Part shown: positions 1-9,206 of the stretch, piece by piece
Numbering within the stretch: the first letter of the stretch is position 1
Layout of the letters: the number at the start of each line of letters is the position of its first letter
Source: Saccharothrix coeruleofusca
GTDB lineage: Bacteria; Actinomycetota; Actinomycetes; Mycobacteriales; Pseudonocardiaceae
Assembly: GCF_014648515.1 (NCBI RefSeq)
Contig: NZ_BMRG01000012.1
Location: 68,758-132,757 of the forward strand
Direction of reading: 5' to 3'
Length of the DNA stretch: 64,000 bases
The notes under the pieces: generated by a model
The model's input: the letters and a program-made list of their open reading frames with translations, nothing else
Databases searched by the model: none
What the model was told of the DNA's origin: nothing
Position numbers and translations under genes: made by a program

Positions 1-49
1 ACACCCGACCCGCACTTTCGCGCCCTGACCGGCGCTTCCGCGCCCCTCA

Positions 50-94
50 GGCAGTAGTTACCGGCCCTGCCAGCCCCGCCGGGTAGTACTTGCC
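50..94 (+). repeat. paired 13-mer element, copy 1
   Basis: Site A is GGCAGTAGTTACC (50-62) and site B is GGTAGTACTTGCC (82-94), with starts 32 bp apart as in every other copy. Each site is an imperfect palindrome able to form a short stem of about 5 bp. The DNA between the two sites is not conserved among copies. Confidence 0.75.
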
Positions 95-171
95 CACGCA
101 CCAGAGGAGCGCGCGCGGAGCGCGCGCAGCCGGGCCCCCGCGAGCGCCGCTTTTGAACCCCCCACCCACCG

Positions 172-216
172 GGTAGTAGTCACCGACTCCCGCACGCCCC
201 TCGGGTAGTACTTGCC
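172..216 (+). repeat. paired 13-mer element, copy 2
   Basis: Site A is GGTAGTAGTCACC (172-184) and site B is GGTAGTACTTGCC (204-216), again 32 bp start to start. It stands 122 bp downstream of copy 1 in the same orientation, making a tandem pair upstream of rel. Site B is followed by GACGCG, as in the copy at 40483. Confidence 0.75.
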
Positions 217-432
217 GACGCGCTGCGGTGGGGGGTTGGGAGCGGAACGGTCAGTTCAGGATGTGGGGGACCGAGCGGGGTACCCAGGGGGCGTCGTGAT
301 GGACGACTCCGTGACGGGTTGGACCGATCGGGTGGTGCTGCTCGTCGTGCGAACCGCGCCGCTCACCGGTTCCTCGGCGAGGAGCGCTCGCGAGCGGAGT
401 TATCCTCGGGACCTAGACCTCTAGGAGCGTGG

Positions 433-2733
433 TTGAGCCAGGACACCGAACCCGCAGCGGCGGCGCAGCCCGTGCCCGCACGGCCACCGTCGGCAACCAG
501 GCGCGTGCGCGCGCGGCTCGCCCGGCGGATCACCGCCCAGCGGGCCGCACCGGTCAAGCAGGTGCTCGAGCCGCTCGCCACCGTGCACCGCGACATGCAC
601 CCGAACGCCGACCTGGCGCTGCTCCAGCACGCCTACGACGTGGCCGAGGAGAAGCACCGGCCGCAGCGCCGCAAGTCCGGTGACCCCTACATCACCCACC
701 CGCTGGCCGTGGCCACCATCCTGGCCGAGCTGGGCATGGACACCACGACCCTGGTCGCCGCCCTGCTGCACGACACGGTCGAGGACACCGACTACTCGCT
801 GGACCAGCTGCGCGAGGACTTCGGCAACGTGGTCGCCCTGCTGGTCGACGGCGTGACCAAGCTGGACAAGGTCAAGCTGGGCGCCGCGGCCGAGGCCGAG
901 ACCATCCGCAAGATGGTCATCGCCATGGCCAAGGACCCGCGCGTGCTGGTCATCAAGCTGGCCGACCGGTTGCACAACATGCGCACCATGCGCTTCCTGC
1001 CGCCGGAGAAGCAGGCCCGCAAGGCCCGCGAGACGCTGGAGGTGCTGGCCCCGCTGGCGCACCGGCTGGGCATGGCCACGGTGAAGTGGGAGCTGGAGGA
1101 CCTGGCCTTCGCCATCCTCCAGCCCAAGAAGTACGACGAGATCGTGCGCCTGGTCGCCAACCGCGCCCCGTCCCGCGACACCTACCTCAGCGGGGTGATC
1201 ACGGAGCTGAGCAGCCAGCTCGAGGGCGCCCGGATCGCGGCCAAGGTCGAGGGCAGGCCCAAGCACTACTACTCGATCCACCAGAAGATGATCGTCCGGG
1301 GCCGCGACTTCGACGACATCCACGACCTGGTTGGCGTGCGCATCCAGGTCGACGAGGTGCGCGACTGCTACGCCGCGATGGGTGTCGTGCACGCGCTGTG
1401 GCAGCCCATGCCCGGCCGCTTCAAGGACTACATCGCCCAGCCCCGGTTCGGCGTCTACCAGTCGCTGCACACCACCGTCATCGGCCCGGACGGCAAGCCG
1501 CTGGAGGTGCAGATCCGCACCTACGACATGCACCGCACCGCCGAGTACGGCATCGCGGCGCACTGGCGGTACAAGGAGACCAGGGGCACGCACAGCGGCA
1601 AGGGCGTCGAGGTCGACGAGATGGCCTGGATGCGCCAGCTGCTGGACTGGCAGCGCGAGGCCGCCGACCCCGGCGAGTTCCTGGAGTCGCTGCGCTTCGA
1701 CCTGGCCGCGCGGGAGATCTTCGTCTTCACCCCCAAGGGCGACGTGGTCACCCTGCCCACCGGGTCCACGCCGGTCGACTTCGCCTACGCCGTGCACACC
1801 GAGGTCGGGCACCGCTGCATCGGCGCCCGCGTCAACGGCCGCCTCGTCGCGCTGGAGCGCAAGCTGGAGAACGGCGAGGTCGTCGAGATCTTCACCTCGA
1901 AGGCCGAGGGGGCCGGGCCCAGCCGCGACTGGCTGAGCTTCGCCGCCTCGCCGCGCGCCAAGGCCAAGATCAAGCAGTGGTTCGCCAAGGAGCGCAAGGA
2001 AGAGGCCATCGAGGTCGGCAAGGACGCGATCGCCAAGGAGGTGCGGCGGGTCGGCCTCCCGCTGCAGCGCCTGGTGTCCGCCGACGCGATGGGCGCGCTG
2101 TCCAAGGAGCTGCACTACCCGGACGTGAGCGCGCTGTACGCGGCGGTGGGGGAGGGCCACACCTCCGCCCGCCACGTGGTGCAGCGGCTGGTGGCCCAGC
2201 TCGGCGGCGTGGAGCACGCCGAGGACGAGCTGGCCGAGCGGTCCACCCCGTCCACGGTGGCCCGCAGGCGGGTCACCGGCGACGCGGGCGTGATCGTCAA
2301 GGACGCCGCCGACGTGTGGGTCAAGCTGGCCCGCTGCTGCACGCCCGTGCCCGGTGACGACATCCTCGGGTTCGTCACCCGCGGTGGCGGGGTGAGCGTG
2401 CACCGCACCGACTGCACCAACGCCGACGAGCTGCTCAAGACCCCCGAGCGGCTGCTGGACGTGGAGTGGGCGCCTTCGTCGTCCTCGGTGTTCCTGGTGG
2501 CCATCCAGGTCGAGGCGCTGGACCGGCACCGGCTGCTGTCGGACGTGACCAAGGTGCTGGCCGACGAGAAGGTCAACATCCTGTCCGCGTCGGTGACCAC
2601 CTCGCGCGACCGGGTGGCGGTGAGCCGGTTCTCCTTCGAGATGGGCGACCCGAAGCACCTGGGCCACGTGCTCAAGGCGGTGCGCAGCGTGGAGGGCGTC
2701 TACGACGTCTACCGGGTGACTTCGGCGTCCTGA
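433..2733 (+). CDS. relA: bifunctional (p)ppGpp synthetase/hydrolase RelA/SpoT (Rel)
   Basis: This is the long-form Rel enzyme that makes and degrades the alarmone (p)ppGpp in the stringent response. With the chosen TTG start it has 766 residues. An HD hydrolase domain comes first (HDTVEDT near residue 113, [11 protein letters not shown] further on). The synthetase domain follows ([12 protein letters not shown] near 275, then [11 protein letters not shown]). A TGS domain starts near 430, a CCTPVPG zinc/RIS segment lies near 634, and an ACT domain covers about 685-763. Both catalytic halves look intact. I chose TTG at 433 because AGGAG lies 5 nt upstream and the protein then begins MSQDT, as in relatives. 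An upstream in-frame ATG at 319 would add 38 residues that look non-conserved. The upstream gene order (apt, secDF) cannot be checked here. Confidence 0.96.
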   Translation: MSQDTEPAAAAQPVPARPPSATRRVRARLARRITAQRAAPVKQVLEPLATVHRDMHPNADLALLQHAYDVAEEKHRPQRRKSGDPYITHPLAVATILAELGMDTTTLVAALLHDTVEDTDYSLDQLREDFGNVVALLVDGVTKLDKVKLGAAAEAETIRKMVIAMAKDPRVLVIKLADRLHNMRTMRFLPPEKQARKARETLEVLAPLAHRLGMATVKWELEDLAFAILQPKKYDEIVRLVANRAPSRDTYLSGVITELSSQLEGARIAAKVEGRPKHYYSIHQKMIVRGRDFDDIHDLVGVRIQVDEVRDCYAAMGVVHALWQPMPGRFKDYIAQPRFGVYQSLHTTVIGPDGKPLEVQIRTYDMHRTAEYGIAAHWRYKETRGTHSGKGVEVDEMAWMRQLLDWQREAADPGEFLESLRFDLAAREIFVFTPKGDVVTLPTGSTPVDFAYAVHTEVGHRCIGARVNGRLVALERKLENGEVVEIFTSKAEGAGPSRDWLSFAASPRAKAKIKQWFAKERKEEAIEVGKDAIAKEVRRVGLPLQRLVSADAMGALSKELHYPDVSALYAAVGEGHTSARHVVQRLVAQLGGVEHAEDELAERSTPSTVARRRVTGDAGVIVKDAADVWVKLARCCTPVPGDDILGFVTRGGGVSVHRTDCTNADELLKTPERLLDVEWAPSSSSVFLVAIQVEALDRHRLLSDVTKVLADEKVNILSASVTTSRDRVAVSRFSFEMGDPKHLGHVLKAVRSVEGVYDVYRVTSAS

Positions 2734-2768
2734 GGGACGTTCCGAGCCGGGAACGACGCCGGGAACGA

Positions 2769-2804
2769 GATCGGGCGGGCCATCCGGGGATGGCCCGCCC
2801 GATC
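2769..2804. terminator. bidirectional hairpin terminator between convergent rel and cyclophilin genes
   Basis: Perfect 17-bp inverted repeat (2769-2785 with 2788-2804) separated by only two bases, so the RNA loop would open one or two pairs. It sits in the 84-bp gap between two convergent stop codons and reads identically on both strands. No strong T-run follows, as is common in actinomycetes. Confidence 0.85.
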
Positions 2805-2817
2805 GCCGTCCAGGGGG

Positions 2818-3663
2818 TTACTTGACGACGGTGGCCGTCTTGATGTCCACCGGGGTCTTCGGCTTCCCGTCACCGGAGCCGCTGTCGGTGCCCTGCATGG
2901 CGACCTCGTCGACCTTCTTCAGGCTCTCCTCGTCCACCGTGCCGAACACGGTGTACTTGGCCTCCAGGTTCGAGCCGTCGCCGTAGACGATGAAGAACTG
3001 GCTGCCGTTGGTGTCCGGGCCCGAGTTCGCCATGGCCAGCACGCCGCGGCCGTAGCTCAGCTCGGGGAACACCTCGTCCTTGAAGCTGTAGCCGGGGCCG
3101 CCGCGGCCGGTGGCGCTCGGGTCGCCGCACTGGAGCACCTGGATGCCGGAGGTGGTCAGCCGGTGGCAGGTGGTGTCGTTGTAGAAGCCCTGCTCGGCCA
3201 GGCTGATGAAGCTGTTGACCGCGCACGGCGCCAGCGCCCGGTCCAGGGTCAGCTTCAGGTCGCCGATGGAGGTCGCCAGGGTGGCGCCCACGGTGCCCTC
3301 GGCGGAGACCTCGCCCGCGGCGGGCGCGTTGACCTGCTTGCTGGCCTGCTCCTGGCCCGCCGGGTACTCGCAGTTGACCTTGGCGGCCAGCGGGGTGGGC
3401 CGCTTCACCGCCGGGTGCAGCGCGGTGGGGATGGACGAGGGCTTGTCGTCGGGCGCGGACGGCGTGGTGCTGGCGGCCGCGTCGTCGCCGCCGCTGAAGT
3501 CGTACGTCGCCAGGAAGTAGATGCCGCCCGCGACCAGCACGACCGCGACGGCGGTGGCGATGACGGCGGTGATCCGGCGCCGCTTCGCGCGTTCCGCCCG
3601 CCGGGCGATCTGCCGCTCCAGCTTCCGCTTGGCCTGCTCGCGGCGCTGCACGTTGTTCGGCAC
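2818..3663 (-). CDS. ppiB: membrane-anchored peptidyl-prolyl cis-trans isomerase (cyclophilin type)
   Basis: Cyclophilin-family proline isomerase that probably helps fold proteins outside the membrane. The 281-residue protein has a basic cytoplasmic N-terminus, a single membrane helix at about residues 31-52 and a Ser/Thr/Pro-rich spacer. The cyclophilin domain runs from about 120 to the end ([19 protein letters not shown]). The length and layout match the actinobacterial Rv2582 family rather than the short cytosolic PpiA. The start is GTG with AAGGAGG 8 nt upstream. It is divergent from the hydrolase gene and convergent with rel. Confidence 0.93.
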   Translation of the reverse strand: MPNNVQRREQAKRKLERQIARRAERAKRRRITAVIATAVAVVLVAGGIYFLATYDFSGGDDAAASTTPSAPDDKPSSIPTALHPAVKRPTPLAAKVNCEYPAGQEQASKQVNAPAAGEVSAEGTVGATLATSIGDLKLTLDRALAPCAVNSFISLAEQGFYNDTTCHRLTTSGIQVLQCGDPSATGRGGPGYSFKDEVFPELSYGRGVLAMANSGPDTNGSQFFIVYGDGSNLEAKYTVFGTVDEESLKKVDEVAMQGTDSGSGDGKPKTPVDIKTATVVK

Positions 3664-3810
3664 CCTGCACCCTCCTTGACCTCGTTGTGTTGACGGCGAC
3701 GACCGGCCAGCAGTCTAGGGGGCTCGCATATGACTGGTGTGTGCCGGATAGGCTGGTGCCGGGGTCCTTCGCGATCCGTTGTCGATCTGTTGCCGTCGAG
3801 AGGTGTCCGC

Positions 3811-4509
3811 GTGCTGGTGATCGGGTTCCCCACCGGCGCCCTGCAGGCCAACTGCTACCTGTTGGCGGCCGAAGCGGGCGGCGCGTGCGTCGTGGTCGAT
3901 CCCGGCCAGGACGCCGCCGAGCCGATCGCCGAGGCGCTGCGCGAGCACCGCCTGTCCCCGGTCGCGGTGCTGCTCACCCACGGCCACTTCGACCACTGCT
4001 TCTCCGTCGCCCCGGTCTGCGACGGCAACGACATCCCCGCGTGGGTGCACCCGCAGGACCGCGAACTGCTGTCGGACCCGCTCAAGGGCATCAGCGCCGA
4101 GTCGCGGGCGTTCTTCGGCGGGCAGCTGGAGATGCGCGAGCCGGGCGAGGTGCGCGAGCTGGCCGACGGCGCGGAGCTGGACCTGGCGGGCCTGCGGCTG
4201 GTCGTCGACCACACCCCGGGCCATACCGGCGGGTCGGTGATGTTCCGCGCGGGCACCGAGGAGGGCGGGCGGCTGGTGTTGTCCGGCGACACCCTCTTCG
4301 CGGGCTCGATCGGCCGCACCGACCTGCCGGGCGGGGACCACCGGGCCATGCTGACGTCGTTGCGCCGCAAGGTGTTGACGCTGCAGGACGACACGGTGGT
4401 GCTGCCCGGCCACGGGCCCACCACGACCATCGGCCGCGAGCGCGCGAGCAACCCGTTCCTGCTGGAGCTGGGCCAGGGCGCGCAGGCCGCACCGCACCGA
4501 GGACTGTAG
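3811..4509 (+). CDS. MBL-fold metallo-hydrolase (glyoxalase II-like, Rv2581c family)
   Basis: Metallo-beta-lactamase-fold hydrolase of about 232 residues. The zinc motif HGHFDH lies near residue 57, followed by a second histidine block (HTPGHTGGS), [14 protein letters not shown] and a late GHGP histidine. These ligands are those of hydroxyacylglutathione-hydrolase-like enzymes, but actinomycetes lack glutathione and the substrate is unknown. I chose GTG at 3811 ([16 protein letters not shown]), where the conserved domain begins, with GAGAGG upstream. A longer ORF from 3730 would add an unconserved leader. TTGACG at 3690 may be a -35 box. The gene is followed after 2 bp by hisS, as in M. tuberculosis, so the two are probably co-transcribed. 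Confidence 0.9.
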   Translation: MLVIGFPTGALQANCYLLAAEAGGACVVVDPGQDAAEPIAEALREHRLSPVAVLLTHGHFDHCFSVAPVCDGNDIPAWVHPQDRELLSDPLKGISAESRAFFGGQLEMREPGEVRELADGAELDLAGLRLVVDHTPGHTGGSVMFRAGTEEGGRLVLSGDTLFAGSIGRTDLPGGDHRAMLTSLRRKVLTLQDDTVVLPGHGPTTTIGRERASNPFLLELGQGAQAAPHRGL

Positions 4510-4511
4510 AA

Positions 4512-5774
4512 GTGAGCACCTTTTCCGCGCCCAAGGGCGTGCCGGACTACTTCCCGCCCAGCTCCGCCGCTTTCCTGGCGGTCCGCGAGACCCTCGTGGA
4601 GTCCGCGCGCCGGGCGGGCTACGGCTACATCGAGCTGCCCGTCTTCGAGGACACCGCGCTGTTCGCGCGTGGTGTCGGCGAGTCGACCGACGTGGTCAGC
4701 AAGGAGATGTACACCTTCACCGACCGCGGCGGCCGGTCGATCACGCTGCGCCCCGAGGGCACCGCGGGCGTGATGCGGGCGGTGATCGAGCACGGCCTGG
4801 ACCGCGGCCAGCTGCCGGTGAAGCTGGCCTACGCGGGCCAGTTCTTCCGCGCCGAGCAGCCGCAGGCCGGGCGCTACCGGCAGTTCCACCAGGTCGGCGT
4901 GGAGGCCATCGGGGTCGACGACCCGGCGCTGGACGCCGAGGTCATCGCGGTGGCCGACGCCGGGTTCCGCGCGCTGGGCCTGACCGGGTACCGGCTGGAG
5001 CTGACCTCGCTGGGCGACTCGACGTGCCGCCCGCAGTACCGGGAGAAGCTGCAGGCGTTCCTGGCCAAGCTGCCGCTGGACGAGGAGACGCGCCGCCGCG
5101 CCGAGCTCAACCCGCTGCGGGTGCTCGACGACAAGCGCCCCGAGGTGCGCGAGCTGGTGGCCGACGCGCCGCTGATGGTCGACCACCTCTCGCCGGAGAC
5201 CCGCGAGCACTACGAGCGGGTCAAGGGCTACCTGGGCGAGCTGGGCGTGAAGTTCGCGGAGAACCCGCGGATGGTGCGCGGGCTGGACTACTACACCAAG
5301 ACGACCTTCGAGTTCGTGCACGACGGGTTGGGCGCGCAGTCGGGCATCGGCGGCGGCGGGCGCTACGACGGGCTGATGGAGCAGTTGGGCGGGCAGCCGC
5401 TGTCCGGCGTCGGCTTCGGCCTCGGCGTGGACCGGGCGCTGCTGGCCTGCCAGGTGGAGGGCGTGGTGCCCGGTGACCCGGCGCGCTGCGAGGTCTACGG
5501 CGTGCCGCTGGGGGAGGCGGCCAAGGCGCGGCTGGTGGCGCTGTCCGCGCCGCTGCGCGCGGCGGGCGTCCGGTTCGACCTAGCCTACGGCGGCAAGGGC
5601 CTCAAGGGCGCGATGAAGGGCGCGGACCGGTCCGGGGCGCGGTTCGCCCTGGTGCTCGGCGAGCGGGACATCGAGGCGGGCGTGGTGCAGCTCAAGGAGC
5701 TGGCGACCGGCGACCAGCGGGAGGTGCCGCTGGTGGACGCGGTGGTCGCGGTGCGGGAGGCGTTGGGCCGGTGA
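4512..5774 (+). CDS. hisS: histidyl-tRNA synthetase
   Basis: Class II aminoacyl-tRNA synthetase that charges tRNA-His in the cytoplasm, 420 residues. Motif 2 is seen in [20 protein letters not shown]. The histidine-specific signatures [12 protein letters not shown] and GGGRYDGL and the motif 3 segment [11 protein letters not shown] are all present. The C-terminal anticodon-binding domain ends the protein. GTG at 4512 gives [16 protein letters not shown], the usual N-terminus. It lies 2 bp after the hydrolase gene and overlaps the next gene by 4 bp (GTGA), so the three probably form one transcript. Confidence 0.97.
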   Translation: MSTFSAPKGVPDYFPPSSAAFLAVRETLVESARRAGYGYIELPVFEDTALFARGVGESTDVVSKEMYTFTDRGGRSITLRPEGTAGVMRAVIEHGLDRGQLPVKLAYAGQFFRAEQPQAGRYRQFHQVGVEAIGVDDPALDAEVIAVADAGFRALGLTGYRLELTSLGDSTCRPQYREKLQAFLAKLPLDEETRRRAELNPLRVLDDKRPEVRELVADAPLMVDHLSPETREHYERVKGYLGELGVKFAENPRMVRGLDYYTKTTFEFVHDGLGAQSGIGGGGRYDGLMEQLGGQPLSGVGFGLGVDRALLACQVEGVVPGDPARCEVYGVPLGEAAKARLVALSAPLRAAGVRFDLAYGGKGLKGAMKGADRSGARFALVLGERDIEAGVVQLKELATGDQREVPLVDAVVAVREALGR

Positions 5775-6394
5775 GCGAGCGCACCCCTCTGGACCTGCTG
5801 GACCCGGCGGCGGTCCGCAAGCGCGCGCGGACGGTCGCCGTCGGCGCGCTCATCGTGGCCGCGGCGTTCGGCGGGTTGCTGGGGCTGCTCGCCGGGCGGA
5901 CGGCCGGACTGGTCACGGCGGCGGTGTTCGCCGTGCCGCTGCTGCTGCTGGCGTGGTCGGAGGCGCGCAGGCGGGTGTGGCTGGAGGGCCACGTGCTGTC
6001 CGTGCGCGCCTTCGGCACCCGCTCGGTGGACCTGCGCGCGGCCGACCAGCTGGACCTGCTGGTGACCGACGTGCGCGGCACCCGCACGATCGGGCTGTTC
6101 GTCCGGGGCGGCGGCAAGGCGATCAACCTGGCGCTGGCCATCTACGCGGGCACCGGCGGGCGGGAGCAGGGCGTGTACGCGCTGCGCACGCTGGCCGACG
6201 TGCTGGCGGGCCGGGGGGACACCCGCGGGCTGGTGTTCTCCGAGCTGCTGGTGGCGCAGCTGAAGGCGGAGGCGCGCGGCGCGGCGGCGGCCGACCGCCC
6301 GCTGTACCGGCTGGGCACGCTGGCCCCGTCGGGGAAGCTGGCGCAGAAGCTCACCCCGGACGCCATCTCCCGCTTCGTGTCCAGCCTCGATTGA
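5771..6394 (+). CDS. two-helix membrane protein of unknown function, hisS partner
   Basis: A 207-residue protein with two adjacent membrane helices near residues 23-63. A cytosolic region rich in beta strands follows ([16 protein letters not shown] onward) that resembles a bacterial PH-like domain, and then an alanine-rich helix. I do not recognise a specific function. The GTG start overlaps the hisS stop by 4 bp, so translation is probably coupled. The stop at 6394 is followed within 7 bp by the paired 13-mer element. Confidence 0.82.
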   Translation: MSERTPLDLLDPAAVRKRARTVAVGALIVAAAFGGLLGLLAGRTAGLVTAAVFAVPLLLLAWSEARRRVWLEGHVLSVRAFGTRSVDLRAADQLDLLVTDVRGTRTIGLFVRGGGKAINLALAIYAGTGGREQGVYALRTLADVLAGRGDTRGLVFSELLVAQLKAEARGAAAADRPLYRLGTLAPSGKLAQKLTPDAISRFVSSLD

Positions 6395-6401
6395 ACACGT
6401 C

Positions 6402-6446
6402 GGCAAGTACCACCCGTCGCGCCGGGGAGGGCCGGTAACCACCACC
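6402..6446 (-). repeat. paired 13-mer element, copy 3
   Basis: On the minus strand, site A is 6434-6446 (GGTGGTGGTTACC) and site B is 6402-6414 (GGTGGTACTTGCC), 32 bp apart. With the adjoining GAACG hairpin array it fills nearly the whole 125-bp gap between the convergent stop codons at 6394 and 6520. Site B is followed by GACG, as in several other copies. Confidence 0.8.
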
Positions 6447-6455
6447 CGGCGTCGC

Positions 6456-6516
6456 GAACGCTCGGTTCGCGGTGTCGGAACGCTCGGTTCGCGGTGTCGG
6501 AACGCTCGGTTCGCGC
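6456..6516 (-). repeat. three tandem 22-bp hairpin units next to element copy 3
   Basis: The core GAACGCTCGGTTC recurs at 6456, 6478 and 6500, giving a strict 22-bp period. Each unit can fold into a GAAC/GTTC stem with a 5-nt loop, and the first unit extends to GCGAAC/GTTCGC. The array begins next to the minus-strand stop codon of the spermidine-synthase-like gene, so it would lie in that gene's 3' UTR. The same hairpin core occurs once at 49741-49769. Confidence 0.8.
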
Positions 6517-6519
6517 GGG

Positions 6520-7413
6520 TCAGTCGTCGGGGAGACCCCAGGTGCCCTTGGGCGGGGACGGGGACTGGGTGGCGGTGGCGTCGGTGGTGGGGGGAGCGCC
6601 GCCGATGAACTTCTCCAGGGAGTCGTCGTGCTCGACGCGGCCGGGGAACGGGTCGCCCGCGGTGAGCCGGGCCAGCGAGATGATCGGCAGCACCGCCTGC
6701 GAGGCGACGATCACGAAGTTGCCGAACCGGCGACCGCGGAACACCGCGGGCTCGGCCAGCACGCACACGTGGCGGAACACCCGCCGCACGGTCGCCGCCT
6801 GGGCGCGGGCGAACGCCAGCTTGCCGCCGTCGCCGATGTTGGCCGCGTAGACCCCGCCCGCCCGCATGGTCCGGGCGGCCAGCTCCACGTACTCCACCGA
6901 GGTCAGGTGGGCGGGTGTGCGGGCGCCCGCGAACACGTCGGTCACCACGAGGTCGAAGGTGTCCTCGGGCGCGCGGGACAGCACCTCGCGCGCGTCCCCG
7001 TTGCGGATCTTGACCCGCCAGCCCCGGTCCAGCGGCAGCAGCCCGCGCACCAGCTCGATCAGCGCCGCGTCCACCTCCACCACCTGCTGGGTGGACCGGG
7101 GGCGGGTGGCGGCGATGTAGCGGGGCAGCGACAGCGCCCCGCCGCCCAGGTGCAGCGCGCGGATCGGCTCACCGGGCTCGCGCATCAGGTCCACCACGTG
7201 GCCCAGCCTGCGGACGTACTCGAACTCCAGGTGCCGGGGGTCGTCCAGGTCGACGTGCGACTGGGGTGTGCCGTTGAGGTGCAGCGTCCACGCGTTGGTC
7301 ACGTAGGGGTCGGGGACGAGTTCGGCGATGCCCGAGTCGACCTCCCTGGTGAGGGTTTCGTCGGCTTTCCGGGTGCGTCCCACCGGCTCATTATCCGGGA
7401 CGCTCCCCGGCAC
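6520..7413 (-). CDS. spermidine synthase-like / SAM-dependent methyltransferase-fold protein
   Basis: A 297-residue protein of the spermidine synthase superfamily. The nucleotide-binding glycine loop is ALHLGGGALSLPRYI, followed by an acidic strand end (VVEVDAALIELVR). Later come NGDAREVL and DLVVTDVFAG, where the family places its DxxD-like residues. Actinomycete members are often annotated as spermidine synthases without proof of polyamine synthesis, and no speD or speE partner lies nearby. The last 30 residues are Pro/Thr-rich. The start is uncertain: GTG at 7413 is used and later GTG codons are possible. It is divergent from the DUF1304 gene. Confidence 0.85.
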   Translation of the reverse strand: MPGSVPDNEPVGRTRKADETLTREVDSGIAELVPDPYVTNAWTLHLNGTPQSHVDLDDPRHLEFEYVRRLGHVVDLMREPGEPIRALHLGGGALSLPRYIAATRPRSTQQVVEVDAALIELVRGLLPLDRGWRVKIRNGDAREVLSRAPEDTFDLVVTDVFAGARTPAHLTSVEYVELAARTMRAGGVYAANIGDGGKLAFARAQAATVRRVFRHVCVLAEPAVFRGRRFGNFVIVASQAVLPIISLARLTAGDPFPGRVEHDDSLEKFIGGAPPTTDATATQSPSPPKGTWGLPDD

Positions 7414-7462
7414 CTCCGAGCCTGGTGGGGCAGGCGCGCGCGGCGGCGGGTACGTTGCCGCG

Positions 7463-7825
7463 GTGAAGATCTTGGCGGATGTCCTGATCGCGCTGGTCGC
7501 GCTGATCCACGTCTACATCGTGGTGCTGGAGATGTTCCTGTGGAGCAAGCCGCGCGGGCGCGCGGTGTTCGGCACCACCGAGGAGTTCGCCGCAGAGTCC
7601 GCCCCGCTGGCCGCCAACCAGGGCCTCTACAACGGGTTCCTGGTCGCGGGCCTGGTGTTCGCGCTGGTCGCGGGCGGGAGCACCGGGTTCGCGTTCGCGG
7701 TGTTCTTCCTGGTATGCGTGATCGTGGCGGGCCTGTACGGCGGGTTCACCGTGAGCCGCCGGATTCTCGTGGTGCAGAGCGCGCCCGCCGCGGTCGCGCT
7801 GCTGGTCGCGGTGTTGGCTCGCTGA
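7463..7825 (+). CDS. DUF1304 small membrane protein
   Basis: A 120-residue integral membrane protein with four predicted helices, consistent with DUF1304: LIALVALIHVYIVVLEMFLW, the loop PRGRAVFGT, then ANQGLYNGFLVAGLVFAL. Function is unknown. I chose GTG at 7463 because the first helix starts immediately after it; the open frame back to 7328 would add a hydrophilic leader. The final 80 bp overlap, on the opposite strand, the end of the YibE/F gene. Confidence 0.85.
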   Translation: MKILADVLIALVALIHVYIVVLEMFLWSKPRGRAVFGTTEEFAAESAPLAANQGLYNGFLVAGLVFALVAGGSTGFAFAVFFLVCVIVAGLYGGFTVSRRILVVQSAPAAVALLVAVLAR

Positions 7826-9185
7826 CTCGACGCCACGGCCCCTTGGCCGGGTCGTAGCCGGTGCGCAGGTCGCCGGTGATCCGCGTCCTGGGCTGCGGCC
7901 GAGCGGGTTCCGGCTCCGGCTCCGGCTCGGGTTCCGGTTCGGGCTCGGCTTCGGGCACGGGTTCCCGGCCCGCCACGAACGCGGCCAGGGCGGTGGTGAT
8001 CGGCACCGCCGCCACCAGGCCGATGCTGCCCACCAGCGTGCGCACCACCTCCTGCGCCACCTGCTGGGCGGTCAGGATGTCGGTGAGGTCCCGCCCGGAC
8101 AGCGCGAACGCCAGCATCAGCGGCAGCGCCGTGCCCGCGTAGGCCATCACCAGCGTGTTCACCACCGACGACAGGTGGTCGCGGCCGATCCGCGACCCGG
8201 CCGCGTACAGCTCGCGGAACCCCAGCGCCGGGTTGGCCCGCCGCAGCTCCCACACCGCGCTGGTCTGGGTCACCGTCACGTCGTCCAGCACGCCCAGCGC
8301 GCCGATGATGGTGCCCGCCAGCAGCAGCCCGCGGGCGTCGATGCCGTGCCCGAGGACGCCCACCAGGTTCGCCGTCTCCTGGTCCAGCCCGGTCAGCTCG
8401 GTGGCCGCGGAGAACAGCGCCCCGAGCCCGCCGATGAGCACCAGGCTGCCCAGCGTGCCCAGCACCGCGGTGGACGTGCGCGCGCTGACGCCGTGCGTCG
8501 CGTACAGCACCACGAACATGATCAGCCCGGCCGCGACCACCGCCACCGCCAGCGGGCTCTCCCCGGCCAGCAGCGCGGGCAGCACGAACAGCAGCAGCAC
8601 GGCGAAGCTGAGCACCAGCGCGCCCAGCGCCTTGAGACCCTGCCAGCGCCCCAGCAGCAGCACCGCGGCCACGAACAGCACCACCAGCAGCACCATCGGC
8701 GCGCCGCGCTGGAAGTCCACCAGCTGGTAGGACTCGCTGGCGTTCGGGTCGCCGCCCGCGAAGGACAGCACCACCTCGTCGTCGACCTCGAACAGCGGTG
8801 TGCCCGGCTCGTCCGGCATCGGGATGCGCACCTCGCGCCCGGCCGCCGCGCCGTCGGTCATCTTCACGGTGACCTGGAAGCACCCGCCGTCGCCGGGCTG
8901 GTCGACCGACGGTCCGCCGCACCCGCTGCGGGCCACCGCCGTGACCTCGCCGCGCACCGGCGTCTGCGTCAGCCCCACCGCCGCGCCGGTCCGCTGGTCG
9001 TGCCCGAACGGGTAGAGCAGGACCGCGCCGAGCGCGGTGGCCAGCACCAGGGGCAGCAGCAGGACCAGCAGCAGCTTGCGGACGCGCGCGGACGCCGGGG
9101 GAGCGGGCGAGTGCCCGTGGCCGTGCCCGTGGCCGTGGCCGTGTCCGTGGGCTGCGATGAGGTCCTTGGCGCGCACGTCGCACAT
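7746..9185 (-). CDS. YibE/F-family multi-pass membrane protein
   Basis: A 479-residue membrane protein of the YibE/F family (role not established). A cytoplasmic N-terminus carries a run of His-Gly dipeptides (residues about 13-25). One membrane helix and an extracytoplasmic beta-rich domain follow, then about seven helices with the family signature GTIIGALGVLDDVTVTQTSA. The tail has a Glu-Pro repeat of about 16 residues and a basic Arg/Pro-rich end. The His-Gly run suggests metal binding (inference). The last 80 bp of the gene lie antisense to the DUF1304 gene, an unusual tail-to-tail coding overlap. Several earlier stops would be needed to avoid it and none exists. Confidence 0.88.
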   Translation of the reverse strand: MCDVRAKDLIAAHGHGHGHGHGHGHSPAPPASARVRKLLLVLLLPLVLATALGAVLLYPFGHDQRTGAAVGLTQTPVRGEVTAVARSGCGGPSVDQPGDGGCFQVTVKMTDGAAAGREVRIPMPDEPGTPLFEVDDEVVLSFAGGDPNASESYQLVDFQRGAPMVLLVVLFVAAVLLLGRWQGLKALGALVLSFAVLLLFVLPALLAGESPLAVAVVAAGLIMFVVLYATHGVSARTSTAVLGTLGSLVLIGGLGALFSAATELTGLDQETANLVGVLGHGIDARGLLLAGTIIGALGVLDDVTVTQTSAVWELRRANPALGFRELYAAGSRIGRDHLSSVVNTLVMAYAGTALPLMLAFALSGRDLTDILTAQQVAQEVVRTLVGSIGLVAAVPITTALAAFVAGREPVPEAEPEPEPEPEPEPEPARPQPRTRITGDLRTGYDPAKGPWRRVSEPTPRPAARPRRARSAPRESGGSR

Positions 9186-9206
9186 AGTGCCCGATGAACC
9201 CGGACC

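Larger units (their letters stand above)
1..432. other. intergenic region upstream of rel
   Basis: No convincing gene is visible here. It holds two tandem copies of the paired 13-mer element (50-94 and 172-216). Between them lies a GCGCGCGC/GCGCGCGC hairpin with a GGA loop (109-127). A 12-bp palindrome CGCTCGCGAGCG sits at 385-396 and a TATCCT hexamer at 401-406, close to the rel start. The hexamer could be a -10 box but I see no good -35. The short ORFs here look like shadows. Confidence 0.5.

Noticed and set aside
1-432. Short ORF at 212-424 and a possible end of an upstream gene near base 29
   Set aside because: No domain or ribosome site supports the ORF, and the few codons before base 29 are too short to identify any gene.
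421-2667. Very long minus-strand open frame opposite rel
   Set aside because: It is the antisense shadow of rel; the composition (Gly, Val, His, Gln, Arg) has no domain and the rel frame carries all conserved motifs. The same applies to the other long frames opposite hisS, aspS, the carboxylase genes, tex and YibE/F.
6456-6516. Three short repeats as a CRISPR array
   Set aside because: The 22-bp units are directly joined with no unique spacers, each is a hairpin, and no cas gene is nearby.
7861-8142. Gly/Ser-rich repetitive ORF
   Set aside because: It is the antisense reading of the Glu-Pro repeat of YibE/F.
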